A stretch of DNA of 64,000 nucleotides. Source: Ephydatia muelleri (Eukaryota; Porifera; Demospongiae; Spongillida; Spongillidae). Below are positions 20,605-32,884 of this stretch, piece after piece. A program made the position numbers and the translations under genes. Under the pieces are notes generated by a model that made no database searches, had not been told where the DNA came from, and saw only the letters and a program-made list of their open reading frames with translations. The first letter of the stretch is position 1; each line of letters begins with the position of its first letter. The stretch is from assembly GCA_013339895.1 (NCBI GenBank), contig JABACO010000012.1, positions 3,586,789 through 3,650,788 of the forward strand, read 5' to 3'.

Positions 20605-21799
20605 CTGATGTTGGGTAGTACAAAAGTCAGCATAGGCTTTTTTTCCCCCTTATGTATGGTCACATAATGATAAAAGCTAAATTTCCAACGATACCTTACT
20701 TGCACACTGAGTTTTATTCAACACAGAGGTGTCAATGAGTGTGTAGCATTAGCCAAAACCATAAAACATAATATGATGCATACAAATGTACTGAATCTTG
20801 CTTCATTATGCATATAATCAGTCAAAATGACAAGGAAAGTCAAAGTATTATTATACGCATACGCATAGGGTGATTCTTAATAAAGATAGTAACGTGTCAG
20901 ACATCTATACAGATTGAACTACTGTTACATTATTTATTGCAATGGCATAATACATTCACACTGCATATGCAAAAAAGAGTTCATGAAGTATATTTACATA
21001 AAGGTCACCCGATGCTTACTGCATGCAGCAATATAATTTCCTCGTACACTTGCATTTAGGCTATGGCACGCGGCATTCTACAACCAACTGTCTTGCTCCA
21101 TCAAGCAATGAAGTTGAATCAGCCACTCAATTCACAGAGCAAGTTTTTTAGCTTCTTAGTGATCTTGTTTAGAAATTCCAATCCAATTCTTGATGCAGTT
21201 TTAGATCATCGATTTATGGACATGCATACGCAATTTTGTCAATTACCACACACTGTATAACAAAAGTGTTGTGATTTCTGCTTGTTATGTGGTTCGAGAG
21301 TCTGTGCCAGAGAAATGCATACCGTATGATGTAGTCTTACACTCGCAGTGTACAAAATTCAATATACAATTTTCAGTGTGTTGGTATAATTGAGGGCAAT
21401 TAAATAAATCAACTTTACTGTTCAAGATCATTAATGAGGTGAATTAATATCACCTGCGTATAGTAATGGATGGTAATATACATGTAGCTGTTACCTGCTG
21501 ATATACATGCATGTATCGGTCATGCATTTGATACGAGTTACACTTCTCAAACTGGAAACGACCATCGCTTTTGAAATCTGAATAGCCTTTCTTGTTCTGA
21601 GATGCTTTGCAAATACACATTTGCACACGTTTACATACATGCATACATGTATATGAAAAATGTATGCACACTATATACTTGCAGATTTTTATATAGTTGT
21701 GCATCATAAACTCTAAAGAACGCATGCATTTTCAATTTGCCTAAAATGTATGCATAAAGCCCACTTGCAAAGCGAATTTAATCTGAAAGCTTGACTTAC

Positions 21800-21957
21800 T
21801 TTGTCTGCAGACCACAGCGGCATCGTAGTCATGTGTACATGCGCTGGTGTTGGTGGAAATTTGGGAGCAATCGGCAAATGTTACTTCTGTTCCGTCGCAT
21901 ACGACACTACGATAATGGATCGGCACGCTTTGTGAAACTTGATTAGATTTTGGCAAC
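21800..21957 (-). CDS. SRCR receptor gene: second half of SRCR domain 1
   Basis: It enters in phase 2 (TTTACAG|G) and leaves in phase 1 (CAA A|GTAAGT). It reads TLPKSNQVSQSVPIHYRSVV, then CDGTEVTFADC and YDAAVVCRQ. This is the second half of a group A/B-type SRCR fold: V.C.G.E..F..C and D.AVVC. The copy at 57179-57336 has the same length and is also open. Confidence 0.9.
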
Positions 21958-22047
21958 CTGTAAAATGATTAGTAAATTAATGTACAGCAGAAAACATGCA
22001 TATTCTACTGTAGGAAGCACATTTTGCAGCTAATGAATGTGTCTTAC

Positions 22048-22285
22048 GTGCTAAGAATAACGGAGTTCAGGGCACCAGAGTATGGTTTGGTCTGTGTAAC
22101 AGGATCGATCACGTTCCAGCATGCGATGTGGGCATTCTTCTCGCTCCACGAGCGGGTTAAACTATCAGTGCAGATGGTACCCCAATATCCATTGTGGCAC
22201 ACTTCCACGATTCCAGCGTAGCGGTCATTAGAGTTAAATGGCGCCAACTTCACAACTCCTTCATAAAAACAAGGCTCAGGCTGAC
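22048..22285 (-). CDS. SRCR receptor gene: first half of SRCR domain 1
   Basis: It enters in phase 1 (ATGCAG|GT) and leaves in phase 2 (AGCAC|GTAAGA). It reads GQPEPCFYEGVVKLAPFNSN, then YAGIVEVCHNGYWGTICTDS and AHIACWNVI. The G.VEVC.NG.WGT.C...W pattern is diagnostic of SRCR. GQPEPC directly follows the signal peptide across the phase 1 junction, so this domain is the N-terminus of the mature protein. SRCR domains mediate ligand binding in scavenger-type and immune receptors; the ligand here is unknown. Confidence 0.9.
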
Positions 22286-22539
22286 CTGCATGTATGTAAT
22301 GGCACACAATAAACATGCAGCGACGACCTTGCACATTCCATACATGTTGAGAATGTACAACATTGGGGGCTGTAAAAAAAAAAATCATACTACTAACAGT
22401 GTAATAAAACTTGCTATCAGTTTTCTTGTAGCAGATAATTCTTTTCCATCATCGCAGTGTAGAGTGTAATTACATGTACGTGATGTATTATTGTACATGT
22501 ACAGTACATGAAGAGTTATGTAACAATACATAAACTTAC

Positions 22540-22585
22540 CAAAGGCAACTGATAGGAACTGCAGGAGGAGGAGTACGCTACTTAG
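22540..22585 (-). CDS. SRCR receptor gene: exon 2, hydrophobic core of the signal peptide
   Basis: It follows TTTCACTACAG (phase 0) and ends GCCTTTG|GTAAGT (phase 1). It encodes LSSVLLLLQFLSVAF plus the first base of Gly. Together with exon 1 it makes a classical signal peptide, MTSVARAGVVL + LSSVLLLLQFLSVAFG, with cleavage expected near AFG/QPEPC. The same 46-bp exon is conserved at 62621-62666. Confidence 0.8.
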
Positions 22586-22865
22586 CTGTAGTGAAATACA
22601 GTAGGAGATAGGAGAAGGTAAATCTCGAGTTAACGCAACAATTGAGATTTATTATAAAACAAAGGAAGAGAAATCAATCCTTCAAATATTGCAGTATTGA
22701 ATATGCCGTAAATGGCTTAAATTTTTTTTCATTTCTTATTTCAGAATAGCCTACGTTTGCACTTAATTACGGATGGATATTACAATAGAGCAGAACAAAA
22801 GCAAGTATCGATTGTTGACGCATGCAGCTAGAGTAAGATAAGGTACAGCAGTCCCTACTGCATAC

Positions 22866-22898
22866 CAATACAACTCCAGCCCTTGCAACACTGGTCAT
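22866..22898 (-). CDS. SRCR receptor gene: exon 1, start codon
   Basis: ATG at 22898 opens MTSVARAGVVL, ending at a GTATGC donor in phase 0. I chose this ATG because it gives a normal n-region (Arg) before the hydrophobic core in exon 2. An upstream in-frame ATG at 22934 (MNNVITGRQTAY) would give an atypically long leader. The exon is identical in the second copy at 62967-62999. No TATA box or other promoter element was fixed upstream. Confidence 0.65.
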
Positions 22899-23499
22899 AT
22901 AGGCTGTCTGCCGCCCCGTAATCACATTATTCATGACCAATATCAAGAACGATAATAATATGCTTGAAGTTATTCAAGGGCACGTGACGGCAGAGGCTTA
23001 TGAGGTTTAATGAAAGAAGAAATAGCATCACCGTTGCTGTATTGATTCTTGCAGCTGAGATTACATGTAACCTGAGCGAGCATTGTGCACTATTAATTAA
23101 GGCCCACAATGGATACACCATTATCTGATCTCTGCAGACAATCAATTAATTTATTTTGTTTGAGCAACAATGACACCTAGTGTTAAGGCACTGCGACCCT
23201 GGGTCTCGAATACATTTTCTAGCTAATATAATTCTAACACTGCGACAGGAATCTTTTGAGGGAGTTTTGATATGAATAATTAATGAGGGGTTTTGGGGCT
23301 CTCTCGTTGAAGGCAAATAATGGAGCTGAAGGAGGTGGTGGTGGTGGTGGTGTGGGTAATACCCCTTTTAAATCTCGATTCCGGACTGCTCGATAACATT
23401 GTAATTCACAATTCTATTTTCGGCACTATGACGTCATCAATGAATACTTTATGCTGACTCAGAGACCCACCCATGTTTTGTGTACTATACGTAGTAAGT

Positions 23500-24357
23500 C
23501 AGGCCCGTAGGCTGGTCGGGAGATGGGGGGGGTTCGGGAAACAATGAGGGTGGAACTAACTAGCGGGGGAGGGGCCTTCCCTGAGGTATGGGTGAGCGCT
23601 GTAAGCTCCCCCATCGGGGTCTGGGGCAGCTTTGCAACTTTTACAATGTTGAAGTCACAAAACATCGCATAATCATTATAATAAAAGTGGGGGGGGGGCA
23701 GTCCGCTTCAGGTCGGATGCCTTTCTTTGGCACACAGAAAATACGTAATCGTTTATAATAAACGGTTACAATTTTGACCGAGGGGGGGTGCTCAAGCAAC
23801 CGGAGAACCCCCCCCCCCCCCCCCCCCCCCCCCTGCATACGCCACTGTACTACTTAGTATTTGAACGGCGCAACGCCATTTTAAATTAATCTGTTGGCCG
23901 TTGTGCAGTTCAATATGAAGTAGGTCTGGGCGTCTGGCTCAAGCCGGACCTATACTTCGCAAAGTATAATTGATGAACCATGCATGTACGTGACGTGCCC
24001 CGGATCCGCCACTCCGACTGCAGTTTGTTGCGGGCCATGGGCGCCCCATTTATCAGTATATTATTACCTCACGCTCGCTAATTTTCATGATGTTACGGTG
24101 CTTATATACAAGTATGTATGAAATTGATGTATTATGTGTATTATTAATAACGTCATGCATTTAAAATAATTAATTCATTGGCAAAGAATAATTCATGGTG
24201 AGCAGAAAGAAGCGGAACCAGCTACGGCAAGCGGAACCAAGCTGGGCAGGCGGAACCAGCTTAGGTAGGCGGAACCAGCTTGGGCAAGCGGAACTAGCTT
24301 GGACGGGCGGGGGGGGTTCGACCGAACCCACCGACCCCCCCCCAGCCTACGGGCCTG
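23500..24357. mobile_element. hAT-like non-autonomous insertion
   Basis: The ends are inverted: CAGGCCCGTAGGCTGG (from 23500) and CCAGCCTACGGGCCTG (ending about 24357). The homologous sequence at 63.6 kb is continuous across this point, giving an empty site. Flanking TAAGT occurs on both sides, a possible degraded target duplication. Inside are G/C homopolymers, a long C run (about 23811-23834), GCCACTG-type hAT end motifs and nested older fragments, plus a tandem GCGGAACCAGCTTGG array at about 24211-24310. No transposase. Confidence 0.7.
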
Positions 24358-24399
24358 CTTTAAGTAACGTGTCGCTCTTGTTTCCTTCACCGCTACTAG

Positions 24400-25440
24400 A
24401 GGTTTGTTTAATAGTTTATGCCTATAGAGTCGACGCAGTGTCATCCTGGGAAGGTCGGCGGCCATGTTTTTTGGAGTCCCTATTTAGTTACAGAATGCTG
24501 TTTACTCCTGACTTCGTGATCTCCACTTTATCTCCGCACCAATAATAAAGCACATTTCATGCATGAGAACTAACCTTCATGACTGGAAATTTTAGTGTCG
24601 GAGACAATTGCTCTTTGATTGTAGCAATTTACGAGGTCACGCCCACAGCTCTAATTGTACGAATAATTGCGGAATGCATACTGCTCTAAATTAACGACGG
24701 CAAAAACAAAATTTCAAAATCCATGTATTATATATCAGCAACTGCATTACTTCGTCGCCAGTATCACGTGTACACTAAAATTAATGCCCCGATTCCACGC
24801 CTGCATCAAACTTTAGATTTGTCAGGAAACTGATGTAGCATCACAGAGGAGAGTGTCCGGAGGAGCACAATGAGTCCCGGACATGATTTTCAATCTGGAG
24901 TAAATTGCCGTCCCTCAGTGGCGAATCAAATGCATGCTTCGCGGCGTGCTTGGTTAAGAGTACATGCAATCATGCTTTGGCATTGAAGTTGATTTTTGAT
25001 TTTTTTCTAACTTCAAATGCCGATAACGGATGAGAGAAACGACAGGTGTCGCTCACACCGTGTGAAAAGTTAACCAGGAAAAACATAAGCCATGCATGAT
25101 TAATGTATATTCACTACATTCCATACAAAAACTCATTCCTTTCGGTATCTATGTGCAACAATTTGCAGTCCTGGTAAAGAACAATGTCCGTTTTGTCTCG
25201 GCTCTATAACTTGCTCCGTTATACGTTTGTACACGTTCTCTTTTTCATCAGTACAATTTTGCATGTCCGGTCCCATGTCGCGTTAGTTGAATGCGGGGAA
25301 GTAAGCGAGTGTACATGTACATGTACTCATAAGATTGCTGTTTCCAGCCCTCTCACAATAAGTACAGAGTATATATTGTGCTTCACATCATGCAATTGCA
25401 ATACCCTGCTGTATAGGTCTGGAGTATTTGTACACTAATT
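24400..25440. other. Intergenic, no recognised gene
   Basis: The first about 100 bases continue the segment shared with 63.6-63.7 kb. The rest holds only short chance frames. Confidence 0.4.
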
Positions 25441-25554
25441 TATTTTTTCTGAATACAGCTAGTGCGACATGCAGCACTGCCTTTGCTTGATAGTAAAAAG
25501 GATATATATTTTATATGGCAATGCGGTATTGTATTATGAAATTATAACAAACAT

Positions 25555-26161
25555 ACTACTAAGCCAGTTTTTAGTTTCACCGACATAATGCGCGTCTCAA
25601 TTCCGTAATTCGTATCCAGTATGCTTCATTTTGCTGACTTGATTGCTGCATTGATATCTGCAAGTACACATAGTACGTCAATCACATTGTTACAGGAATC
25701 CGCATAAGGCTCACGCGGACGTTCTAAGAACAAAAAAGGAATTAGTTACCAATCATTATACATTTCACAGTCACGTACCTGAATTGGTTGCGAGAAATTA
25801 CACGTGACGTTCTTAATATCTTCAAGGGTGCCGTTCATTTCTCCACAACCGTTGCGCCGTGTTTCCCGTAATAGAGCACAATGTGCTTTGAATAAAGATG
25901 CATCTTTGATCTAAAAAAGGATAAGTGATTGATGAACATTTTGTGTACTCACGCGCGTCATGTACAACACACATGTACATGCCGTTAGCTGCACTATTGG
26001 TAACTTACACTCATCCTTCGATACAATACGTCTAAAAGGTTTAAGTCAGTTAAAAGAGGCGAAGCCACTGGATCAGTGGTTCTTCCTTCAGTGTATTTGT
26101 TGGTAAGGATAAAAATGAAACACGCTGTTGCCACTTGGATTCTCGAAGAAAGCAACCACAT
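25555..26161 (-). pseudogene. Small secreted-protein family, copy 1 (broken)
   Basis: Three exons are recognisable: 26009-26161 (MWLLSSRIQVATACFIFILT, signal peptide), 25779-25910 (CALLRETRRNGCGE, VTCNFSQPIQ) and 25555-25723. Splice sites match copy 3 (GTAAGT; ATCTAAAA acceptor; GTACGT). In exon 3 a 2-bp excess just after the acceptor shifts the frame, and a TGA replaces the CAA codon seen in copies 2 and 3. Exons 1 and 2 are open, so a truncated product is possible, but I call it a pseudogene. Confidence 0.7.
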
Positions 26162-27180
26162 TGTTCTTTGATTGTAATCGTGACACCACGAGGATGATAT
26201 TTATACTATTTGAAGGTACAAATGACGTAATTGTGTTTACAATTGATGAGAGAAATACATGTAAGTTACTGGGTGGGTTTCACGTCCGGTCAGTTAATAG
26301 GTAAACTTAATTTTGACTTGGTATAATTAAAATATGATCCAAATCATCTGATCAATCAAATTGCCCTATCAAGTTTCGGAATAACCTTTATCATTTGTGT
26401 GTGTGTGTTCAGTGTATTTGAATGACGTAGCCAGGTCTGCAGCAATACATGCACAACATGATTCTGTTTGTGCATGAAGAAGAACGAAGCCGTTCTCAAT
26501 TATTATTCTTACAGAACGTCTCGCGTGAATTTTGCAAGCACTGATGCTGATGTGTCATTAACTTCTTGTACTATGCTCTTTGCAATGTTATACAAAAGGA
26601 AGAAAAAGTATTTTTTAAGTTGTCATGCAGTGTTATTCAAGCCAGGAATGAGTCGTCAACTACTTTTGAAAACAATATCTGCACTGTTAAAAAAAAAGGC
26701 CCGAGGGGTGTTAGGTTTGAGGGATGTTACAGCCCAAGGAGTGTTATGGCAACACACAAGGGTGTTGAGCTGACATCTTGGGGTGTTGGCAGACTACGTT
26801 AGGGTGTTAGGAGCAACCCCCAGCAAGGGTGGGGTGTTAGGTCGTTTTAAAGGTGTGTTGTCATAACACTGATTTACCGCATTTACACCCCAGTAGGATA
26901 GTTCCCAGCCTTGTTTAGTAATTACTTTCTGACGGAGAGGGCGTGGTTTGGTAGATGATATGACTATGATGGCAGCTGTGACTTCGTAGTTGGAGGTGAT
27001 ACTGGACTTCAAGTGGTATGCACGCACACATGTGACACAACGTACCAGTGCAAAACGTCTACCATAGGCTGGCCATCGCCCGTGCGTTGGTGACCCGAGT
27101 GGCGCGTGCGCGTGTGGATATCTAATAGGTATACTAGTAGGCCTACACGCTGCTTTTTCAACATGTAATTACCGTATACA

Positions 27181-28052
27181 TGCGAGGGGGGGGCAAAAAA
27201 TATTTCTTACACACCCATCATCAGATTTCTTAATGAGGGTACCACCACCCCCCTACGCCCCTTTCTCACTCACGCGTAACCACAATTAGCACTGAAATAA
27301 CAATGAATACATAAATTCTGCACTCCATGAGCTGCAAATGCCCAGTTGTGAACGAACGGTGCAGGTACATCAGGCAAATACCCCAGACATAACGGCTTAG
27401 GCAACAACTGGTTTTGATCTGATACACTAGGGACGCACGCTATGGCAATGGATTCATGCAGTGCAACGCCAACGGGTATCCCTGTAGTTGTACTACAAGC
27501 CGCACTTGCTGCGCTCGTGCACAGGAGTCGCTGCCTTTTATCTGCAGGGGGCTCCGATTCCTGCATTTGATGCTGGTTAACCGCTGCGGTAAATTCCCTT
27601 TTGCATCATAGTGCCGTTGCACGTTAACGAATAGCGCTTGCCACACCTATCACAATCCATATTCAAGTACGACGTTCATCATTGGTTAATTATTAAAGCT
27701 GCCACTAGGGGGTTAAATGTTAAAATCGTTTGCTGCCGAGTTTGTGAGTGTCTAGCGATTGCGTGTGTGATATAAGTGAAATTCTTTTGCTGAGAGAAAT
27801 AGATTCATGCAACTCCCGCGTGAATTTGAAGTGAAAGAAGAAAGATAAAAAAACACATGAATTCGCTTTAAATATTTTTAAATTCAATTTTAGCAGGGGG
27901 GTACCACCCCCTACGCCCCCTTTTTCAATCCATCATATCTTTTTTCTTTAAAGTCCGATTTTAATTTTGAAAACAGATTCTTAATCTTCATTTTAAACTC
28001 TACAATATTGGATGATGGGGTCCGTACAGATTTTCTTGCCCCCCCTCGTATA
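27181..28052. mobile_element. Nested insertion bounded by inverted CGAGGGGGGGCAA(G)AAAAT ends
   Basis: Left GTATACATGCGAGGGGGGG and right CCCCCCCTCGTATACATGC are inverted. Each end is followed inward by a second mirrored block containing GGTACCACC and CCTACGCCCC. A minus-strand open frame at 27270-27566 (98 residues, three repeated Ala-Ser-Cys runs) has no recognised domain and is probably chance. Confidence 0.45.
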
Positions 28053-28784
28053 CATGCATGTAATCTCGATGTGCTTATGAAGGCTTGCGTGCAATGTTCA
28101 TGTATGTGCACTGCTGTGTGTATAGTTCGCTAGCGTGTTGTAGTACCCCAGTATGCTGCTAAATGTCAAATTTGATGCAAGCTTGTTTATTATCCTGCAT
28201 GCCACTTTGTGCTGAGAGTGAAGGTTAAGTACAATGGCAGTGCTTGTGTGGTAACAGTGACTGTATTAAAATTCTTCTGGATTCTATTTAGACCACACCC
28301 TAGTAAAATGGCATGGGAACATATGCATTATTACTCACAAGTATTTATTATATGTATGCATGTAATATCACATATAGCTCAAGGAAGCAGCATATTGCAT
28401 GACATCTAGCAGAAAGCATGTAGGTAGTCCTTTAAAAAATATTTAACAGACCTGCATGTTGCAGCTTGAACATTGGGTGTATGCTAAAAGTGTTCATGCA
28501 TTCATGCGGCTACATATGTCTATATACCACATGCAGATCCTGATAGCTATCGTGAAGAAATATGCTGGATGAATGAATGCTGTCAAACACTTGTAAGGGT
28601 AGGCTAAAGTACTTCACTAGTGACAGTGTTTGAACCCTTTTTGTAGGTACAGTGTTGTTGTGGGATTAAATATCATTTTTGTGACATTTCGGTCAAAATG
28701 TATGCCTGGTTTGGTGTAATGACTGATTCGAGATAAATACAATAACTATTAATTGTTTGACAATGTCCATATGCATGCACATGT

Positions 28785-29850
28785 TTGCATAACAGATGCA
28801 CTTATACGTACAAATTTTTACACGAGCTGCACACACATACACATAACCACACATGCGCATGCATGTATACACACGTACACACATACATATGTACTCACAC
28901 ACAAATACACATAACCACACACACATGTATACACACATACACACATGTGCGTCACACACATGTACACACACATGCCACACATACACATGCACACACACAC
29001 AATGCATACATGCACACACACACAATGCACATATGCACACACGCTGCACACACACATGCACACACATGCACACACACATGTACCACGTACATGACAGACT
29101 CATGCTAACATATAAACACATACACACACGTACAGACACATACATACACATGCACACACATGCACACACATGTGCACACACAACACACACGTATACACAT
29201 GCTAACACACACTATGAACACACACACAATCCACACATGCACACACGTGCAGACATACACACATGCACACACATGCACACACATGCACACACAAGCACAC
29301 TCCATGCACACATGCACACATGTGCAGACATTCACACATGCACACACATGCACACACAAGCACACACACATGCACACACAAGCACACACACATGCACACA
29401 CATGCACACATGTGCATGACAGACACACACTTACACATATGAACACATACACACACATGCACACACAATACACACATGTACACATGCATACGCAGGCTCA
29501 TAGGCAGGAAGTCTGGCAGGGGGGGGGGTCGATTAATAGGACTGCAGGACTGTTGGGGTAGGGGGGAGGTGGGGCCTCACATTTAGCCAAATATGAAAGG
29601 GGGGGGGGGCCTCACAATCAGGCATCAAACAAGGGGGATTGACCAAACCCCTGGCTACAGGCCTGCATACACACATGGCACACATGCACATACACACATA
29701 CACACATACACACATACACACGAATTCACACACACAATGCACACATATTAACACACATGCACATGTGTGTATGTGTATAATTCATGTGTGTATGTGTATG
29801 CATACATGTACACACACATTCACACATACACAGAAATACTGTTGGACACT
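28785..29850. repeat. CA-rich minisatellite (ACACATGCAC units)
   Basis: About 1 kb of near-tandem ACACACATGCACAC variants occurs, interrupted at 29491-29665 by a small hAT-like element. All frames through it are open on both strands because the unit lacks stops. The Cys/Val- and His/Thr-rich translations are artefacts. Confidence 0.9.
29491..29665. mobile_element. Small hAT-like MITE in the CA satellite
   Basis: The left end CAGGCTCATAGGCAGG and right end CCTGGCTACAGGCCTG are imperfect inverted repeats matching the ends of the 23.5-kb insertion (CAGGCCCGTAGGC). G-runs lie just inside as in that element. It divides an otherwise continuous CA-rich array, proving the insertion is younger than the array. 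Confidence 0.6.
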
Positions 29851-31429
29851 CTGAGAGAAGTGCACTTTTTGCAATTGGAACTACTCAAAAGTCCTGTATA
29901 GCTTTCCTCACATTTGGACAACTCTATATCTTAGACATCCTGAATACCTACAGTGTACCCTAGCTATTTGTGTCTTCTTGTCATCGTGAGACATGTTGAT
30001 TATCCACAATTGTAACAAATATACATGTAAGTTCATGCTAAAAATATATTTCGTTGCGCATGCGTGACCTTTAGAAACACGTTCTGTTTTTTATGAACAG
30101 GTAAGTTCGGTGTTACACGACTTTTTGGTTAGCTATTTGTTTCCTTCCAGCGTTGAGCGATGCATTTGAGTAAGACGAGTTGAGCGCTTTGAAGAGAGTT
30201 CATCGAGAACAGCAGTTCGCGATCGGACCGGAATGCCTGTTTATACGCTCTAGCTAAGGAAAATTCGGCTACTACTGTGAGCTGCGCTACCCACTATAAT
30301 GAGCCACTGCTTAAGGCAGGCAAGTACCTTGTCGCGAACGCCCTTACAAAGGTCATATGACACGCTGGCTCTAGCAAGCCTTCGAGGTAAGCTTAACAAT
30401 CTGTACGATTGACGTTGTTATTGTCACCGATCTGCTTAGCGAACATGACCGTCATCGGACTGATGGCTGCACCCAAGATTCAATTAAAAAGGTTAGACAT
30501 GTCTCATATTGGAACCTGACCGTTATATATATGCATGTGTTTCCTTCATTTGTTTAGTGTCCGAAGCATGCAGAGAAACACTCCAGGACTACTCGATCGT
30601 CGTATAGGCCCTAAAGACATGTTTATAGTTTTGTTGTACATGTATGTTTGTATTTGTTGTCAACTTTTTATTAAAATCATCAACTGTTGTTGTATAGTTT
30701 ATTAAGATCAATTTATGTTGTATCGTAAGATTACGGTGCATGCACGAACTAATGTCAACACCCTATGGAGTGTATTGGCTACACTTCAGGGGTGTTGGCT
30801 GTAACACTCCTGAGCGGTTACCACTACACTCCATGGGGTGTTATTCCTAAACAGGCGTACGAACACCCCTAAGTGTGTTGTGGCAACACCCTTTTTTTAA
30901 CAGTGTGGCATTACTGACCATATATCCATCCACGCATTCAATGTTGTAAGATGGGGTATGGTATGGAATGGTATTTGTACCTAGTTATAATGTGGTAGGG
31001 CAATTATTCATGTCTCGTGGTCTGTGCACATGTATACTTTTTTTCGAAGAGGGAATACAATGGCATTAAAATCATGTTGACGACACAAGTGCATGCACAG
31101 TCCCATTATCAAATCAAGTTATTCAACGTAGAATGATGCAATATTTTTCTCTTGACCAAAAGGGTCACATCCGCTACCAAACCTATTTTGCAACTACAGA
31201 CTAGTACAAGTAAACGAATCACTCAACACACGGGACCTTTTTAATTTGAAATTCTCATTACTAAGAAACCATATTGCAGCTAAATATGCTTCAGAATTGC
31301 ATGTAACGTAAATACATTGTGGCACTCACAACTGACCAAATAATTTTATGTTTGTATAGTTATGGTCTTCTGAGTAATATAATGTCGCATAGTAGAGCCC
31401 TACGTTCTGACTTACTTGCGTTGATAACG

Positions 31430-31960
31430 GGAATGTGCTTGCACTTCTGTCGTAAACGTAACTTCAGTATCTCTTTTCGAAGAAAAGCCGGTATACATTC
31501 CTCTGTGGTTTCCGTTGTTGCTACGAGCTGATGGATGATTAACTTAACTGCATCACTCCAAAGCCTGTGCAATTGGTTCTTGAAGCAATGTGGCCTAATC
31601 ATGTAGCAGAAGCGGACATTGCAGTGGCGTCATAAGGCAATGGATCTCCCGGAGGCTATGGGGAGGGGTGCGGGAGACCCTTGCACGGTAAGGTGGCAAG
31701 GGGTCCATGCACATGACCAAACACCTAAGTTTAGAGCAGTATTAATAAGCAACTCTGTGATGTCATTTATCTTGACATTTTCTGAACCTGTACTTCTACG
31801 ATTTCATATTGCTTCTAGACCCAATTTTACACGCTTTGGAACTGAAGATATAAATGCGATTAAGTTTCTCATCGATCACCTCATAGTAACAACGAAACCA
31901 TCTATGAATGTATACGTTTTTTTTTATAGAGAAAGAACAATGTACAATGGCTTAACGTGA
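31430..31960. mobile_element. MITE family X, copy 1
   Basis: Imperfect inverted ends contain GTATACATTCCTCTGTGGTT and the mirrored AACCATCTATGAATGTATAC. The internal sequence ggatctcccggaggctatgg... is shared with 36535-37055 and, inverted, with 52845-53395. No coding capacity. It lies in the duplicated segment. Confidence 0.65.
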
Positions 31961-32884
31961 AGTGAGTGCATAACCATTTACCTCAATAGGTTCAAATTTT
32001 GCAATATTAACTAATTTTGATAGGACTTTAGTTTGTTAAGCATCACAATTATGTCCTTTTAACAGGTTAGCACCATATATCTCCCTTTCCCTCCCTAAGG
32101 ACATCCTCAATGCCTCTCTCTCTCCTTCCCTGCCTTCACTCTCCATCCCTCCTTCACCTTCCAACATATTTAATATAATCGTAATTAGAAAACTGAAAGG
32201 TTTTGCCCTAGCTGCCCCTCCCTGATCTAATAGCTATAATATCTGCTATACCAGATGTTTATCATAGCTTTCGATTCATTTCTGGTTTGATAACAAGCTT
32301 CATTAATCAATGCAACATGACACATGAGTATAGTGCTAACGAATTTTGTGTGTGGTACAATGTGTCAATGTCACATAAAATCAGCGTTTGCAAAATTCGC
32401 ACGATATTGTCTGTAAAATAAAAATCAATAAAGAAATCCTGCTATATTATTCGTTCTTCTCCATGCCGGGAAATGAATGCATTGCTGCAGACCTTGCTAC
32501 TTTGTTCAAAAACTCGGAATATGCTCACACAAATGATATAAGCTACTACGACTGATACCATGATAGGGCACATCGATATTGAGCTTCCCGCCTAGGTGAT
32601 TTGGAATATGCATATGCATGTGCATGTTTTAATTACTGATCAATACGAAAGTTGAGAATTGGATCGTGCATGTACATGTTTTTATTACCAAATAATACAC
32701 AAGTTTAATCATTAATCGAACGTGACACCCCTAAATCATTTCTCTAGTAGTTACAAGTTCGATTAAAAAAAAGAAACTAAACAATTACGTCAGCTATACT
32801 AGCCTGCAAATAGTATAATCATAATCATCGTGGTGTCACGATCAAAGTAAAAAAAGAGGTTGGTTTTGAGCATCCAATCTGCAA

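Larger units (their letters stand above)
26682..30905. mobile_element. 4.2-kb TIR element with CACTGTTAAAAAA ends
   Basis: The ends are CACTGTTAAAAAAAAAGG and its inverse CCTTTTTTTAACAGTG, each followed inward by about 150 bp of irregular GGGTGTT/AACACCC units. The duplicated segment at 36.1 kb lacks all of it, giving an empty site: gtcaactacttctg...cattgctgacc is contiguous there. No transposase is recognisable inside. It contains a nested G-tract-ended insertion (27.18-28.05 kb) and a long CA-rich satellite (28.8-29.85 kb). The superfamily is not determined. Confidence 0.7.

Noticed and set aside
27270..27566. 98-residue frame inside the 4.2-kb TIR element as its transposase
   Set aside because: Too short, no catalytic motif, and it lies within a nested insertion.
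28693..29561. Long open frames on both strands rich in Cys/Val or His/Thr
   Set aside because: They translate the CA/TG satellite, whose unit lacks stop codons; there is no domain and composition is purely repeat-driven.
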